Part shown: positions 47,040 through 58,799 of the stretch, in pieces | Numbering within the stretch: position 1 is the stretch's first letter | Layout of the letters: each line of letters starts with the position of its first letter | Assembly: GCA_018296165.2 (NCBI GenBank) | Contig: JACKQL020000044.1 | Span: 186,001 to 250,000, forward strand | Source of the DNA: Termitomyces sp. T153 | Lineage: Eukaryota; Basidiomycota; Agaricomycetes; Agaricales; Lyophyllaceae | Length of the DNA stretch: 64,000 nucleotides | Direction: 5' to 3' | Made by a program: the position numbers and the translations under genes | Notes under the pieces: model-generated | Database searches by the model: none | What the model was told of the DNA's origin: nothing | What the model saw: only the letters and a program-made list of their open reading frames with translations

Positions 47040-50000
47040 CCTCCCATGCAGATTTAATTTCAGATAAAGAATTAAACAAACTACTTGAGGAGATAGAAGA
47101 TCAGTCTAGTGATCCTAGTATAGAAAATGAAGACACTGGTCATTAATATATACTCTGCCCTGTGCATTGACAACAAAAACCTGCAGGATAATAATAATGT
47201 AAGATGTGATGAATCTTGTCAACAAGCAAGAGTCAAGGTCACTCACTAAAAACAAGCCAATTATGTTGGCCTATCTTGAGAACAATCTGAAACAGTATAA
47301 CAAGCTATAAATAGCCTGACAGAAGGTCAGCACAAATTGGTGAGATTGAGGAATCACAACCTCAATGCTAGGATCACCCAATCTGAGTGAAATGATGGAA
47401 TGGCACTGGACAAAGACAAGGGACCAGATCCATGTGACTGGGGAGATGCTACTCTATCAGAAGATGGGTGAGACCACACAATACAGCAACAAATCCTAGA
47501 AGAATGTACTAACCATCTAAATGAAATGATTACTACAGATGATAGTTCTGCAGAAATGGCAAACTCAGACAAAAACAAAAAAGAGCCTGAAGAGGGATGA
47601 GAAGGCCACCCCATCCACAAAGAGCTCCATGGAAGACTTCAACTAAAGCATAAACTGGAAAAAGAAATCTGTCAGTTATATAAAATACTGAGAAACAAAA
47701 GTAATGACAACAAAAGTTACAAGTGCACAGGGTCAGAGCCTGGCTCACAACAGAGCCCATAGCTCCAATTGACTAGACACTAAAAATGAGTCATCTAATA
47801 AATTGACACTGGTGAACCAGGTGGCAAAGGACAGTGCTCTGAGATGGGCATTTGACTGTATCTGGAAAGGAGAGGGATTGGACCCCTCAACCTCCTCCTC
47901 ATAGTCCTCAAGATCATCAGACTCATCAGACTGCTTAAGCTCAGATGATGAGGATAGTCCCTATCCCTTGTCTGATGATAGTGAATCTGAATCATCAGAT
48001 TCTACATCCAAACAGGAAGTAAATAGAAGAAGGACAAAATCCCAAAAGAAAGGCTCATATAAGAAGAAGAGCAAAAGAATACCAAGATTTTTAATCAAAC
48101 CTACCCCTCCAGCTAAGTATTCCAGAGTACCTAACCTATGGGCTTTCTTACTGTTCATGAGCTATGGCATGTCCTATGTCAAGTATGAGATCATGCAGAA
48201 GGAATGACAAGTACTTGTTATGTCAGAGTTCCTGACTGGCCAGGCTAGGACTTTTTATTTGCAAGAAGCCTCTTGTATACTGAAATGTCATGACCCACTC
48301 CCACACCTCCAGACCTTCCCCCAAGATGCCCTGCCTCCCCAGAGCCTCCCCCAATGCTTCCCTCAACTCACCCCAACCTTTGTTGACTCATGGCACCTGC
48401 CCTGGCTGACTCCAATGCTTCTTTGGCAAATCCCAATAACCTCCTGGCAAATCCTGGCACATCCCCTGTGGGCCTCCTCAGCTCCCCCTCCTACCTATGA
48501 AGCCCCCAAGCCTCTCCAACACCTCTTCTGGCACAGGCATACATCACTCAACCACCCCTGCAACCCACACAACCACTCCAGAATTCCCCAATGGCTATGG
48601 GACAGACCATGTTCCCATCAGAGTATCACTGTGGCCTGCCCTCTAATCAGAGCCAACATCTTTCAGCTCTGCATGGCTCCAACAAGCCCCACTGTTGCAT
48701 CCTCAACTCCAGATAAGGTCCAGTAGTTAGTATATAAAAATGTAGAGTAGCATCTATTACCTTAGTCTTGATATTACTTACATTACTTGGTTTCCTGTGT
48801 CTCATGTTTCTTTCTGTTATATTTCCCTGTCTTGTCTCTGTTTCTATTTTGAGTCTCAGATCTATTTGCCTTCTCAGTTCTGTCTTGTCTCATCTCACCT
48901 TCATCTTGTCTTGACTGTCTCTGTTCCCTTTGTTGTTCTTAAGTTCCTTTCATCTCTGAGGTCATTATGAACTCCATGCACATCCTACAAACCTTCAAAC
49001 ATTCTTATGACAACTCTGGACCTCACCCTATGCTTGGCCTGGGAACCCATCAGTCTTGATTGATCCCCATTAAACTCCAGCTCTGCTCCCATCACTCACA
49101 AAGCCTCTGCTTACCCTGCAGCCCATACACTCACTCACAGACTTGTACCTGATGCCCACCCAAGCCCAACATTTAATATACTTGGTCTTAGACTTCCCTG
49201 GACTTACTTGGATTGCTTCTCCAAGCTTTCCCTTGCAAGTACCTGAAGTCCATACCAACCCCAGAGCACTGGGTTATAAGCACAGGACATCACATCTGCC
49301 TAATAAGGACTCACCCAGTGTAGCTGAGCCCCTGTGGTCAGTGGAACCTGACATGAAAGAATGGACTTCAGAACAATTATTTAAGGAATGATTTAATGAT
49401 TGCTTCCTCATAAATTACTGTAATAAGCAACAAAATAAGTTACAGCACTTATGTAAGGAAAGATGACTGTACATGACTATGTAGGAGAATTACAAGAACT
49501 CTTTATTATCATAGGATCTATGAATTGTAAGAAAAAGGTGGTAAAATTACTCAATGGGTTCCACACCTTGATTCAGTGGGAATTATACCACTCCAGACTG
49601 AACCCCAAGACTTCTAAATGGAAAAGGGTGGTGTTTAAGGCTGAGTTTATTGAGATGGCAGAATCTGTTGACCTTGAATTCAGTGATGGGCAACCCTTGT
49701 GGTTAGGGACATGCTATCAGAAGGATCATGGAAGTCACCATGGTGTTTCTAAGTGAAATTAATATTATAAGGATAAAAGGCCTACCCAAAATGAAGGAGT
49801 AAGTCACCATCCAGATTTGGAAAGGGGACCAACAGGATGCCTGTATACTCAGCTAAACAAGGGACTTCTTGCATCTGGGATGCTCACTGGAAGAGCAAGG
49901 AAGAGAACCCTAAATATAAGAAGCATAGTGAATGTGAACAACTCAGCAAGGAAGAGGAAGAAGAATATTGTGCTTGAAACAAATGGTTCAACTGCAGTCA

Positions 50001-50302
50001 GATAGGACACATGTCTCAAAACTGTCCAAAAGGAAAGTCAGTATTGTCATTGGACTCAGGATAACCCCTGGCTTGAAGTTGTACAGCATGAAAGTAGACT
50101 TGAGCAAAACCAATTGCCTATGCAAGGAAGTACTAGGCCAAACCACTACTAGTGTGTTTGTTGGCATGACAGTTTTACCACTTGTAGAAAACAACTTAAG
50201 GGAAAACAATGACATGGTACTCTAGGAAGAAACTAGACTAGTACCAGATAAAGTAGTGGGAGGTCAATGCATCAACTTACCAGCAGAAGCATTGGGCCTG
50301 GA
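47040..50302 (+). pseudogene. Gypsy G4 gag, decayed and interrupted
   Basis: The order is that of fungal gypsy gag. DKDKGPDPCDWGD is at about 47400. An acidic-basic stretch, DSESESSDSTSK, is at about 47975. RFLIKPTPPAKYSRVPNLWAF follows at about 48090, and MSEFLTGQARTFYLQEAS at 48220. After the L insertion come WTSEQLFKE and VKLLNGF-like capsid pieces. A zinc knuckle, WFNCSQIGHMSQNC, lies at about 49980 (first Cys changed to Trp). Stops are common. The protein would package the RNA genome. Its downstream pol is not seen because the element is interrupted at 50303, and the rest would lie beyond the window. Confidence 0.7.
48286..49353 (+). repeat. Family L solo LTR, old copy 3 (TSD TGAAA)
   Basis: It runs TGTCATGACCC to GAACCTGACA, flanked by TGAAA at 48281-48285 and 49354-49358. 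It interrupts the gag of G4. CpG is nearly absent. The TATA phrase survives as AGTATATAAAA (about 48728). Confidence 0.9.
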
Positions 50303-50572
50303 TGTCACAACACACTCCTTGGACCCCCAACCTTCTTTCCAACCTGCTTGCTTCTCTGGAACTTCCCCCAACAAAATGCATTACCCCAGAGTAACTCCCA
50401 ACCTTCTTCCCAACCTGCTTGCTTCCCTAGAACTCCCTCTAACACCCCATCAAACTCCCCCAACCTTTGTCTACCCTCTGTGCCAACTCCAGGTAACTCC
50501 AACACTTCTCCAGCAAACCCCAATGGCCTCCTGGCTAAGTCTGATGCCTTCTCCACAGCCATCAATGCTTCC
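50303..50572 (+). repeat. Family L LTR, old copy 4, left part
   Basis: It starts TGTCACAACACAC and follows the L sequence to CATCAATGCTTCC, where the antisense element H inserted. The remainder of this L copy continues at 63671. The first part holds an internal near-duplicate of about 80 bp (CCCAACCTTCTTCC-like, about 50325-50430). It lies inside the G4 region. Confidence 0.85.
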
Positions 50573-50940
50573 TGTAAGGGCAACCCCCAGAGTGGCAGAT
50601 CAGAGTCACATGGCTGCAGAGGGGAATCCAAAGTATATTAGCAGGATAGACAACAATATAATCAGTGACTAATCACCTAGCAGAGGGAAATCCAAAGAGA
50701 ACAAGTCTAAGGATTCCCACTGCTTGGTGCAGCACATCAGCAGGTGGCAGATGCATGGGAACTACTGTACAGAAGACCAGAGCTGCTCCTAACTCTAGGG
50801 TTATGATTGCTGAGGTAATACAAAGAACTCTGCAGCTCTTTGGAGATCTCTGAGGTTCTAGAATGAGCCCCAGAGATGTTGAACAAGGTGTGGAGGTGCT
50901 GGAACAAGTCATGGAGGTGAGAAATGAAAGTCCCCTGACA
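50573..50940 (-). repeat. 3' LTR of H (368 bp)
   Basis: On the minus strand it runs TGTCAGGGGACTTTC to CCCTTACA. The preceding bases (complement of 50941-50956) read as a polypurine tract AGAGGGGAGGTGA. It includes about 80 bp (50685-50765) that the other LTR of H lacks. Confidence 0.85.
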
Positions 50941-50956
50941 TCACCTCCCCTCTAGC

Positions 50957-51150
50957 ATGTGGTGTCTTGATGTGTGGAGTAAAATAAGTCCCTGATTGCT
51001 CAGTCCACTGGTGAGATAGAATAGATTCCTTATATGGCACATGGAGTGTCTGGATGCCTCCAGTGGAACTCCTTGATGAGTCTAGGGAATGCATGTACTC
51101 CTGCAGCTCCCAGGAGATATCCTTGATCCCATAACCTTTCCACTTCACCT
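50957..51150 (-). pseudogene. H chromodomain fragment
   Basis: The minus strand reads VKWKGYG then IKDISWELQEYMHSLDSS, the second half of a gypsy integrase chromodomain, followed by SHQWTEQSGTYF as in the G family tail. It ends abruptly near 51150, where plus-strand gag sequence begins. Confidence 0.75.
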
Positions 51151-52745
51151 ATGGATTGTATTGATAGTATGGCTGAGGGATGCCCAGATGACAAGCATAT
51201 TGATACCTGGTACAAGGTGGCACATGAGCAGTAGCAGTTGATGGAACTGCAACATGAGCTGCAGTAGATACAACCCTCAACATTTCCTTTCTCTTGTGGC
51301 AGGTTCACCTCCTGAGCTCCCCCTTCCATGCCTGCTATAGCAGCCCCACAAGCAGGTGCAACTCTTCCCCTTCCATCCCATGCTGCCCCCTTGCACTTCC
51401 TACCCCAAGGAGTCCCAATGGATGTCAACACTTCCCAACAGTAATCCTCTACCCCCCTGTTGTGTAGACACTGCAGAAAGGCAGGTCACTTTCCCTACTA
51501 CTGTTCTCAAGGACTAGAAGTCCACTACCTATCTGCATCAGAGCAAGAAGAGCTGCTTGTACAACTTCTAGCAGCAAGGGATGCAACAGGAACCCCCTCT
51601 CCTGACACACCTATAGCTGTCCACTCTGATGAGGTGGCCAATGTATTGGAGGAGGTTCCCACAGAGTTGGAGGATTTTTTAAAGGGCAATGGATGAACTG
51701 TATGCCACCATTGCCTAGTGCTAACCTTTCTGCTCCCCTGTCCATAGAATCAAATATATCTGTTGCTGCTTTTGAGACTATGCCTGAAATGATAAGTTCC
51801 TCCTCAGATGTACAAACACCTTCTCCAGCTAAAGTCTCCACTGAAGACACATCTTCTAATCCATGCCTTTGGATTCCTGCATGGGAATGCCACCTCCCCC
51901 ATTGTTAGATTGTTGCTCCCACCACTTCTGCCAACTCTCTGAAGCTACAGGTGGAAGTCAAGATAACAGACACCTAGCAGACCTGAAGTGTGGTTGCCCT
52001 GCTTGACAGTGGCACAACAGGCCTCTTCCTTGACACAGACTATGTGCAACAACATTGTCTTACCACTTGCCCCCTAGCTTGTCCTATCCCTGTGTACAAT
52101 GTTGATGGCACACTCAATGAAGCTAGCTCTATTTGCTTGGTGGTGGACCTGGTCCTCTATTACAAAGACCACTCTCAGCAAGCTGCTTTTGCTGTCACTA
52201 GTCTTGGTCAACAAGACATGATCTTGGGATTCACCTGGCTATGTGAACACAATCCTGAAATTGACTGGACAAAGGGTGAGCTGAAGATGAGCCACTGCCC
52301 TTGTTGTTACACAACTTGTATTGAAGAAGCATATAAGGAGCATATAGCAAAGGTTTATAAAGGTGCTACCATGTGTGCCTGTTATGCAGGGCATCTCTCT
52401 TATGCTGATCTTGATCTCCTGAATCTCCTCCTCTGGAATTCTCTCCTAGAGAGGCCCTCTATAAGGGTGTCTGAGGTGTCAGGTGTAAACCTCAAGAGGA
52501 AGAGGAAGGCAAAAGAGAATCCACCAGCACTCCAGATCCAGAGTCTCCAAACAGAACCATTGAGGTAGGTGATAGGATCTATACTACAAGTTTCTGCCCT
52601 CCTCCTACAGTGGCAGATATTTGGGCCAGTCAGACCACTTCTCAACATCTGGCTGAGGCATTTGCAGCAAACTCCCAGCCCAAGCCTTTTTATAGCATAG
52701 TTCCTAATCACCTTCACAATTTTGAGGACATATTCTCCAAGGCAT
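51151..52745 (+). pseudogene. Family G gag-protease fragment, plus strand
   Basis: A segment in opposite orientation to H begins in the gag capsid (DCIDSMAEGCPDDKHIDTWY). It continues to an intact-looking CCHC knuckle (CRHCRKAGHFPYYC at 51460-51503) and an aspartic protease with VALLDSGTTGLFLD at 51993. The linker to KPFYSIVPNHLHNFED follows, stopping near 52745 before RT. The longest open piece is 51990-52568. The junctions show no duplication, so this looks like recombination rather than transposition. Confidence 0.8.
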
Positions 52746-52985
52746 CCTTGGGCACAAGCTTCCTTGTTCAGAGTCTTTGCAAGCAAAAGCCTTTTCTTGC
52801 TTAGTGACAAGATTGATAAGCACTTTGAGTTTGTCACTAGTAAGGAAACCCATGTTGTGATCTTTAACAAACTTTGCTTGTCAATCACCAGTGAATCACT
52901 GGATTGATACAAATGGCAGAGGGTTTGGGTTGAGTGTTGGCATAGTTGCTAAGAAATCACCAATGATGTGTCACTTGATTCAGAA
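52746..52985 (-). pseudogene. Antisense gypsy pre-RT linker fragment
   Basis: On the minus strand one frame gives PTLNPNPLPFVS, then KDHNMGFLTSDKLKVL and TKQEKAFACKDSEQGSL. This resembles the linker between protease and RT of another basidiomycete gypsy lineage. It is short and contains stops. I assign it by resemblance only. Confidence 0.4.
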
Positions 52986-54751
52986 GTCTTCACTAACATT
53001 GCCAGTGATGAGTTGGGGATGGGTCCAGAGGTCATGGTGCACTTGAGTGTGTTAAAGGCTGTCTGCTCCAGAGGTCCCCAACTCTACATAACATCCATTC
53101 CAGTGAGGTTAAATAGCAGACAGGCATGGTGTGAGAAGTCCTGGATGAATCTCCAGTAGAAGTTTGTGAAACCAAGGAATGCCTGCACCTCCTTCTTGTT
53201 CTTAGGCTCCAGCCACTCTGCCACACCTGCTACCTTCACTGGGTCCATCTCTGCAGCTCCATGCAAGATAATCAGGCCAAGATACTCAATCCAGGTCTGT
53301 TCAAACTTGCACTTCTCCAGTTTGAGATAGAGCTGGTGCTAGCAGAGGCATTTCAGGATGAGCATTTTAGTATAGATGAGGATGTAGTCAAGGTATGCAC
53401 ATACTATGCCCTCTGCTATGAGATCCTGGAAGATGTTGTTCATCATGGTCTGGAAGGTGGCAGGGCTGTTGGTGAGTCCAAAGAACATAACAAACAGCTC
53501 AAACAATTTCTGGTTGGTCCAGAAGGCAGCCTTCCACTTGTTTCCTTCCTGGATGCACACATTGTTGTAACCCCACCAGATGTCCAGTTTAGTAAAGTAT
53601 TGCACACCTCAGAGGTTGTTGATGAGCTTGGGGATGAGCAGGAGGGAGTAATGGTTCTTCACCATCACAGAGTTGAGAACCTGGTAGTCCTGAACCAGTC
53701 AGAGCAAGCCATCCTTCTTCTTGATGAAGAAGACTAGAGAAGCCATCAGAGACTTGGAAGGGTGGATACAACCAGAGTCCAGGTTTTCTTGCAGGAATGC
53801 ATTGAGCTCATCCTGCTCCCTGGGCACAAGCAGGTAGACCTTACAGCTGGAGGGTGTGGAATCTGGCAGCAGTTCAATGGCATGGTCCCACCTCTTGTGC
53901 TCTAAAAGCAAGTCAAACAAGGCTTTGGAGAATACATCCTCAAATGCATGGAGGCAGCAGGGTACCACATCCCAGAACTCTCAGGGCATGGCATTAGCAG
54001 CAAATGCCTGGGCCAGCCACTGGAATGTGGTCTGGCTAGCCCAGATCTCTGCAACAGAGGGCAGTGGGTGCATCTTAGTAGCATAGATCTGATCCTCAAC
54101 TTCTACTACTTTGTCTGGGAGCTCTGGCTTGTGTATGCCACCAAACTCCCCCCTGTACTCCTCCTCCAAGCCTCTGCCACTGCTCCAGCCATCCTCATAG
54201 AGGGCCTCTCTACAAGAGAACACCAGAGGTGGGAGATTCAGGAGGTCTAGATTGACAAAGGGGAGGGGCCTAGCACAACATGTGCAGATGGCAGCATGCT
54301 CTCTAATCCAGGCTTGGCACTCCTCCCTGTCCTCTATAGCACAGGTGGAGCACTTCTGGAGGCATCTGCTCATGGTTACCTCTCCTTTGGTCCAATCAAC
54401 CTCTGGGGTGTGCTTACACAGCCATGCAAAACCAAGGATCATGTCCTGCCTACTCAAGCTGGTGACAGCAAACACAGTGCACTCTGTATAATTCCAATAG
54501 CAGAGGACCAGGTCAAGCATGGAATTGATGGTGCCTGCTTCATTAGGTGTTCCATCAATGTTGTAGACTGGAATGGGCTTGAGGAGGGGCTGTGTGGTCA
54601 GGCTGTAGCATTTGACAAACTCCAAGTCTAGAAACAGTCTTGTTGCTCTGCTATCCAGAAAAGCTGTGACTCCACAGTTTTGCTGGGTGTCTGTTGTCTC
54701 AATCTCCACCTCAAGATGCAGGGAGTTTATGGATAGGCTAGAAGCCATCAT
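52986..54751 (-). pseudogene. H protease, RT and start of RNase H
   Basis: The minus strand opens with a protease whose active site reads FLDSRATRLF, with Gly of DSG replaced by Arg. The linker SQTTFQWLAQAF and KVYLLVPREQDELNAF follow, then RT ([39 protein letters not shown]). The polymerase motif is AYLDYILIYT, with the second Asp of YLDD replaced by Tyr. Then KKEVQAFLGFTNFYWRF appears and RNase H begins before the frame decays at about 53000. Both catalytic substitutions make the enzymes inactive. Confidence 0.8.
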
Positions 54752-55006
54752 GTACTATTGGGGCATCTGATGTGCCCAGGTGGGGCTATGCTGGTGGACT
54801 TTTGGAGGTGTTGGGGAGCTTGGTAGGAGCTCCAGAGTTAGTATTTGTACATTTGAAGGAGAGTGTTGAGGTTTTTCTGTCTCAGAATAATGGGCATCGG
54901 AAAAGGCAGTTTCATTTTCTATCAACAGATACAAGGACCTGTTAGCACTCAGTGATGGAAGCATACACCTCATCCATTGCTCAACTAAAAATCCTCCTCC
55001 AGCTCT

Positions 55007-55780
55007 AGGGGTGAAGTGCACATGCTGATCTCCTCCAGGGTCCACTCTAGCATAGACTCATCTAGTGATGGAGCTCTGGCAGCATCTTTTGCAGCCAGCA
55101 GCTGCAGGAGAAGTTCCTCCTGCTCTGCTATGGAAAGATAGCATATCTCCAGGCCTAGGAGCCAGTGCTGTGCAAAGTGCCCAGGCTTCTGGCATCTGCA
55201 GCACAGCAGCAGAGCAGAGCAGAGCTGCCTGGCAGCATCCACATCTATATGAATCCCTGGCAGCAGGGGGCATGCTGTAGAGATGGCTGGTATAAGGGCT
55301 GACATTGGGTGAGCAGGTGCAGGATGGTGGAAATTGCTGATTGGAGCTGGGTGCAGCATAGAATGTGGACAGCAGAGCTTCCTCCAGATCTCAATGAGTT
55401 GCTATTAGTCTCAGGCCACCTTGTACCATAACACAATCTTTTTATTGTTGGGGCAACCCTCCACAAGATTATCAATGTGTTCTACCAGTATAGAGTGCAA
55501 GCCATCCCAGAAGGTGAGGCATAGCTGAAGGCTGTTGGAGTAAGCAGCCTGCTCGACTAGAGCCCAAAACAAGTCAACGTACTCATCCAGTGTATGCTTT
55601 CCTTGCCTATATTGCTCTCTATCATATGTGGGGCTGGGGCCTCTGAAAGTGTCTGGGTTGGTGAGCTGAGGCATAGAACTCTGTGGGGTTTAATCCTGGT
55701 GGGGAAGCAACAGATAGCAGCTTGGAGGTTTCTTGTGGCTATGAGAGGCTTCCAGACCAGTTTTAGGAGACTTGTTCTGC
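55007..55780 (-). pseudogene. H gag, N-terminally deleted
   Basis: The minus strand gives NPDTFRG, YRQGKHTLDEYVDLFWALVE and QLCLTFWDGLHSILVEHIDN. It then gives a knuckle CCRCQKPGHFAQHW whose last Cys became Trp. The first about 190 residues of family gag are missing: the leader with the candidate primer site (about 55765) runs almost directly into the capsid region. Confidence 0.75.
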
Positions 55781-56026
55781 TGTAAAAGTGACTCCTGGAG
55801 TGGCAGATCAGAGTCATATAGTTAGCAGAGGGGAAACTAAAGTATATTAGTGGAGTAGATGACAATACAATCAGTAACTAAGCATGGGAACTACTGTACA
55901 GAAGACTGGAGCTGCTCCTAACCTCAGAGCAATGATTGCTGGAGTAATACAGAGAACTCCACAGTTCTCTAGAGATCTCCAGGGTTCTAGAATGAGCCCC
56001 AGAGATGTCAAACAAGCTGCATAGGT
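55781..56026 (-). repeat. 5' LTR of H, first part (split by G6)
   Basis: Plus-strand TGTAAAAGTGAC is the complement of the LTR end. The sequence matches the other H LTR through GAATGAGCCCCAGAGATGT, then breaks at TAGGT where G6 begins. The final 48 bp are at 63618-63665. Confidence 0.85.
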
Positions 56027-57666
56027 TGTCAGGAGATGTTCCAGTCCCCCTTTGCTCTGTTCTCCCTCCTTATGGTTTCCCTTTATTCTCCCTCCACTTC
56101 CCTATCTGCTGGCTCCAGTTTCAACCATCAGGCTGCACCAGTTCTCTGTCCATAATTTTGACAAGTATTGCCCCTTCTACATGGCCTCTTACCAAATCCC
56201 CAGATTGTTTCATGTATTCCAGGCCTACCACTTGTTGTAGGCCTCCCATCTTTAGACCACAAGTACTTTTGACCAAGGTCTATATTTTGGTCATATCAGT
56301 ATGTAGTTATGTACAGAGAGTCCAGAGATCAAGGCCACTTACAATGGATTTCCACTTTTGATTGGACTCCAGATTTGGTTTCTGTTGGGTCTTGTTTTCA
56401 GAAGCTGTAGAGTCAATTTTCCAAACACTGGCATTGGGGATCTGTCACAACCCGTTCCCCGAAACCCCACACATCGTCCATCAACCCCCCAAACCCCCAA
56501 AGGGACCCCCAACACTCCGCCGAACTTCCGCCCATGCCCCGCACCTACTTCGGCTAACTCCGACGCCTCCCCGGCTAACTCCGACGGCCCCCTGGCCAAC
56601 TTCAGTGCCTGCCCCGCAGCCACTGACACTTACCCTGGGCTTCCCGAACCCCAAGAACCACCCCCGCTGTTCCTGATCTTCGCCACCCATCATCAACTCA
56701 ACACCCTGCTTCCTCCGACCTATTCCAGAGTATCACGACAACCTCGGGGCAATCCGCGTTCTCCAATGATCCCATCAACATATCAGCGCGGCACAATCTT
56801 TGATCACAACCGACTGAGTAGCTCCTCGTACTCTAGTCTTGATATTGCTTAATGTTACCTATGGTCTGATTGTTTCCTTTTTGTGTTTTGTGTTTTGTGT
56901 TTCGTGTTTCGTGTCTCATTCTTCTTATCTCAGTCTCCCGGTCTTATCTCAGTCTCCCGGTCTTATCTCAGTCTCCTGGTCTTGTCTTGTCTCCATTTCG
57001 TTATCATTCTCGTTATCGTTTTGTATCTCCACTCAAATCTACTCTTGTCCCATATCGTCTCGTCCGACGCCGTCTCGGTGACTCCGTCCAACCGTTGTGC
57101 CCAAGTCTTCATCAACCCTCACGACCTCACAAACTCCGCGATTACGATTACGAACCCTGACACTCCTTTACCAGGTCCGAACCTCACTCTTTGCTCGGTC
57201 ACGGACTCCATCAGCTCCAAATGATCTCCCATCAAACCCCGGCTCCGTTCCCATTGATCACACAGCCACCTACTCCCTTGCTTCCGCAAATCTCCCGTAT
57301 GGCCTTCTGCCTGAACCCCGCCAAGACCATCTCATTTCTCCACAATCCAACTTCTCCGGACCTTCCCGGATCTGTCTGGATCACATTCCCCCAACTACCC
57401 GCACAAGCCACCAGGGCCCGGAACGTCTTCAAGTGTTCGGTTACCAGTGCAAGGGGATCACGCCCGCCTAGTAAGGACTTGCCCAGTGCAGCTGAGCCCC
57501 CGAGGTCAGCGGAACCTGACAGGATCCTTAAACTTGTTCTCTTTTGATCTCCCTCTGCCAGATGAGTAGCTAGAAATCTAGAACTTCTTGTAGATACTAA
57601 AGAAACTTTGGATCTCCCTCTGCCAGTTGTGTGATTGAGCCACAGCCTCCAGAGGTCACTCTTACA
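56027..57666 (+). repeat. 5' LTR of G6, interrupted by L
   Basis: It starts TGTCAGGAGATG and ends GTCACTCTTACA. It breaks after GGGGATC at 56442 and resumes with GGATCCTTAAACTTG at 57522, exactly the sequence continuous in the 3' LTR at 63475. The length without L matches the 3' LTR. Confidence 0.9.
56443..57521 (+). repeat. Family L solo LTR, young CpG-rich copy (TSD GGATC)
   Basis: It runs TGTCACAACCCG to GAACCTGACA, flanked by GGATC at 56438-56442 and 57522-57526. It is rich in CpG, and most of its length matches the copy at 43690. It lacks the short stretch with AGTATATAAG that other copies have: ACAACCGACTGAGTAGC at about 56807-56821 joins across a deletion. The TATA region may therefore be lost. 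It is the youngest layer of the nest. Confidence 0.93.
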
Positions 57667-57782
57667 GCAGAACAAGTCTCTAGATTTGGTCTGGGAGCCT
57701 CCTTTTTGGTTACTTGAGCTTCTACTTGGTTTCTCAAAAGGTCTCTCCCCCACCAGTGTCTTAGTGCCCCTGTGCTCTTCCT

Positions 57783-58670
57783 ATGACCCAGCCAACCCTT
57801 CCAGCACCTCCCCCTAATGCTTCAAGCCCCCAGGACAATGCCTGGAGTCATCTGCTGTCTCTGGAGACACAGGTTCAACTTACCCAAGCCTCCCTTACTT
57901 CCCACATGGCTGAACTCACTGGACTCCATCAAACTACTGAAGTGGTGTCTCTTTCTCTCCAAGCCCTTCTGGAACATCTTCCCCTTACTCCCACTACACC
58001 TCCTATGCCCCCAGCAGATGCAAAAAGGTTTGTGTCTGCACCTAGCTCAGGCTTTCTGGCTCCTGCTGCAGAATGGTTTGCATCTGCATCTGGCTTAGGC
58101 CTTTTAGCTTCCCATCCTAAACTCCCTTGTCCTGCACTCCCTGATGTATATAATGGAGATTGTAAGGCTGGAGAATGCTTTCTCCAGTCCTGTATCACCT
58201 ATATCCAGCTGAGTGGCAAAGCCTTCACCTCAGATGCCTTGAAAATTGCCTGGGTTCTCTCTTACATGAAGGCTGGTCAAGCCTCAACCTATGCACTGCA
58301 TATCTTTTGATGCCTAGGAGGAGTTGAGAGTTTATCTGGCTGGATGGAGTTTGAGAAGGAGTTCCAAGCAGAGTTTTTCCCCTTTGACCCCACCAAAACT
58401 GCAGCTCTTTCCCTTCAAGACCAAACTCAGTATGGCCAAGAAAAGCAGTTCCTTGATGAGTACATTGACTCCTTTTGCACTTTAGTTGAACAGGCTGGAT
58501 ATCTGGATAGTCTTCAGCTCTGCCTCACCTTTGAGGAAGGACTCCACCCCTCTCTTATGGACCACATTGATAACATGGCAGAGGGGCACCCAGATGACAA
58601 ACATGTAGACACCTGGTACAAGGTGGCATGCAAGCAGTGGCAGCTGATGGAACTCAAATGTGAGCTGTGA
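57783..58670 (+). pseudogene. G6 gag
   Basis: The frame starts MTQPTLPAPPPN at 57783. It has a predicted coiled coil (HMAELTGLHQTTEVVSLSLQ) and a Pro/Ala linker. The capsid region follows: YNGDCKAGECFLQSC, then GWMEFEKEFQAEFFP and QLCLTFEEGLHPSLMDH. It ends MELKCEL with TGA at 58668-58670. One internal TGA at 58308-58310 (HIF*CLGG) breaks it. The zinc knuckle expected near 58840 is deleted down to its last residues. The protein would form the virus-like particle. Confidence 0.85.
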
Positions 58671-58799
58671 TGCATGCAGCATTCTCCAGTTATCTTTTGC
58701 TCTATGATGGCCCCTCAAGTGGGTGCAAACCCTTTCATCCCCTTCCAGGTCACTCTGTTCTGTGCTCTCTCTGTTGCTCCTCCATGTCCTCTATCCCAG

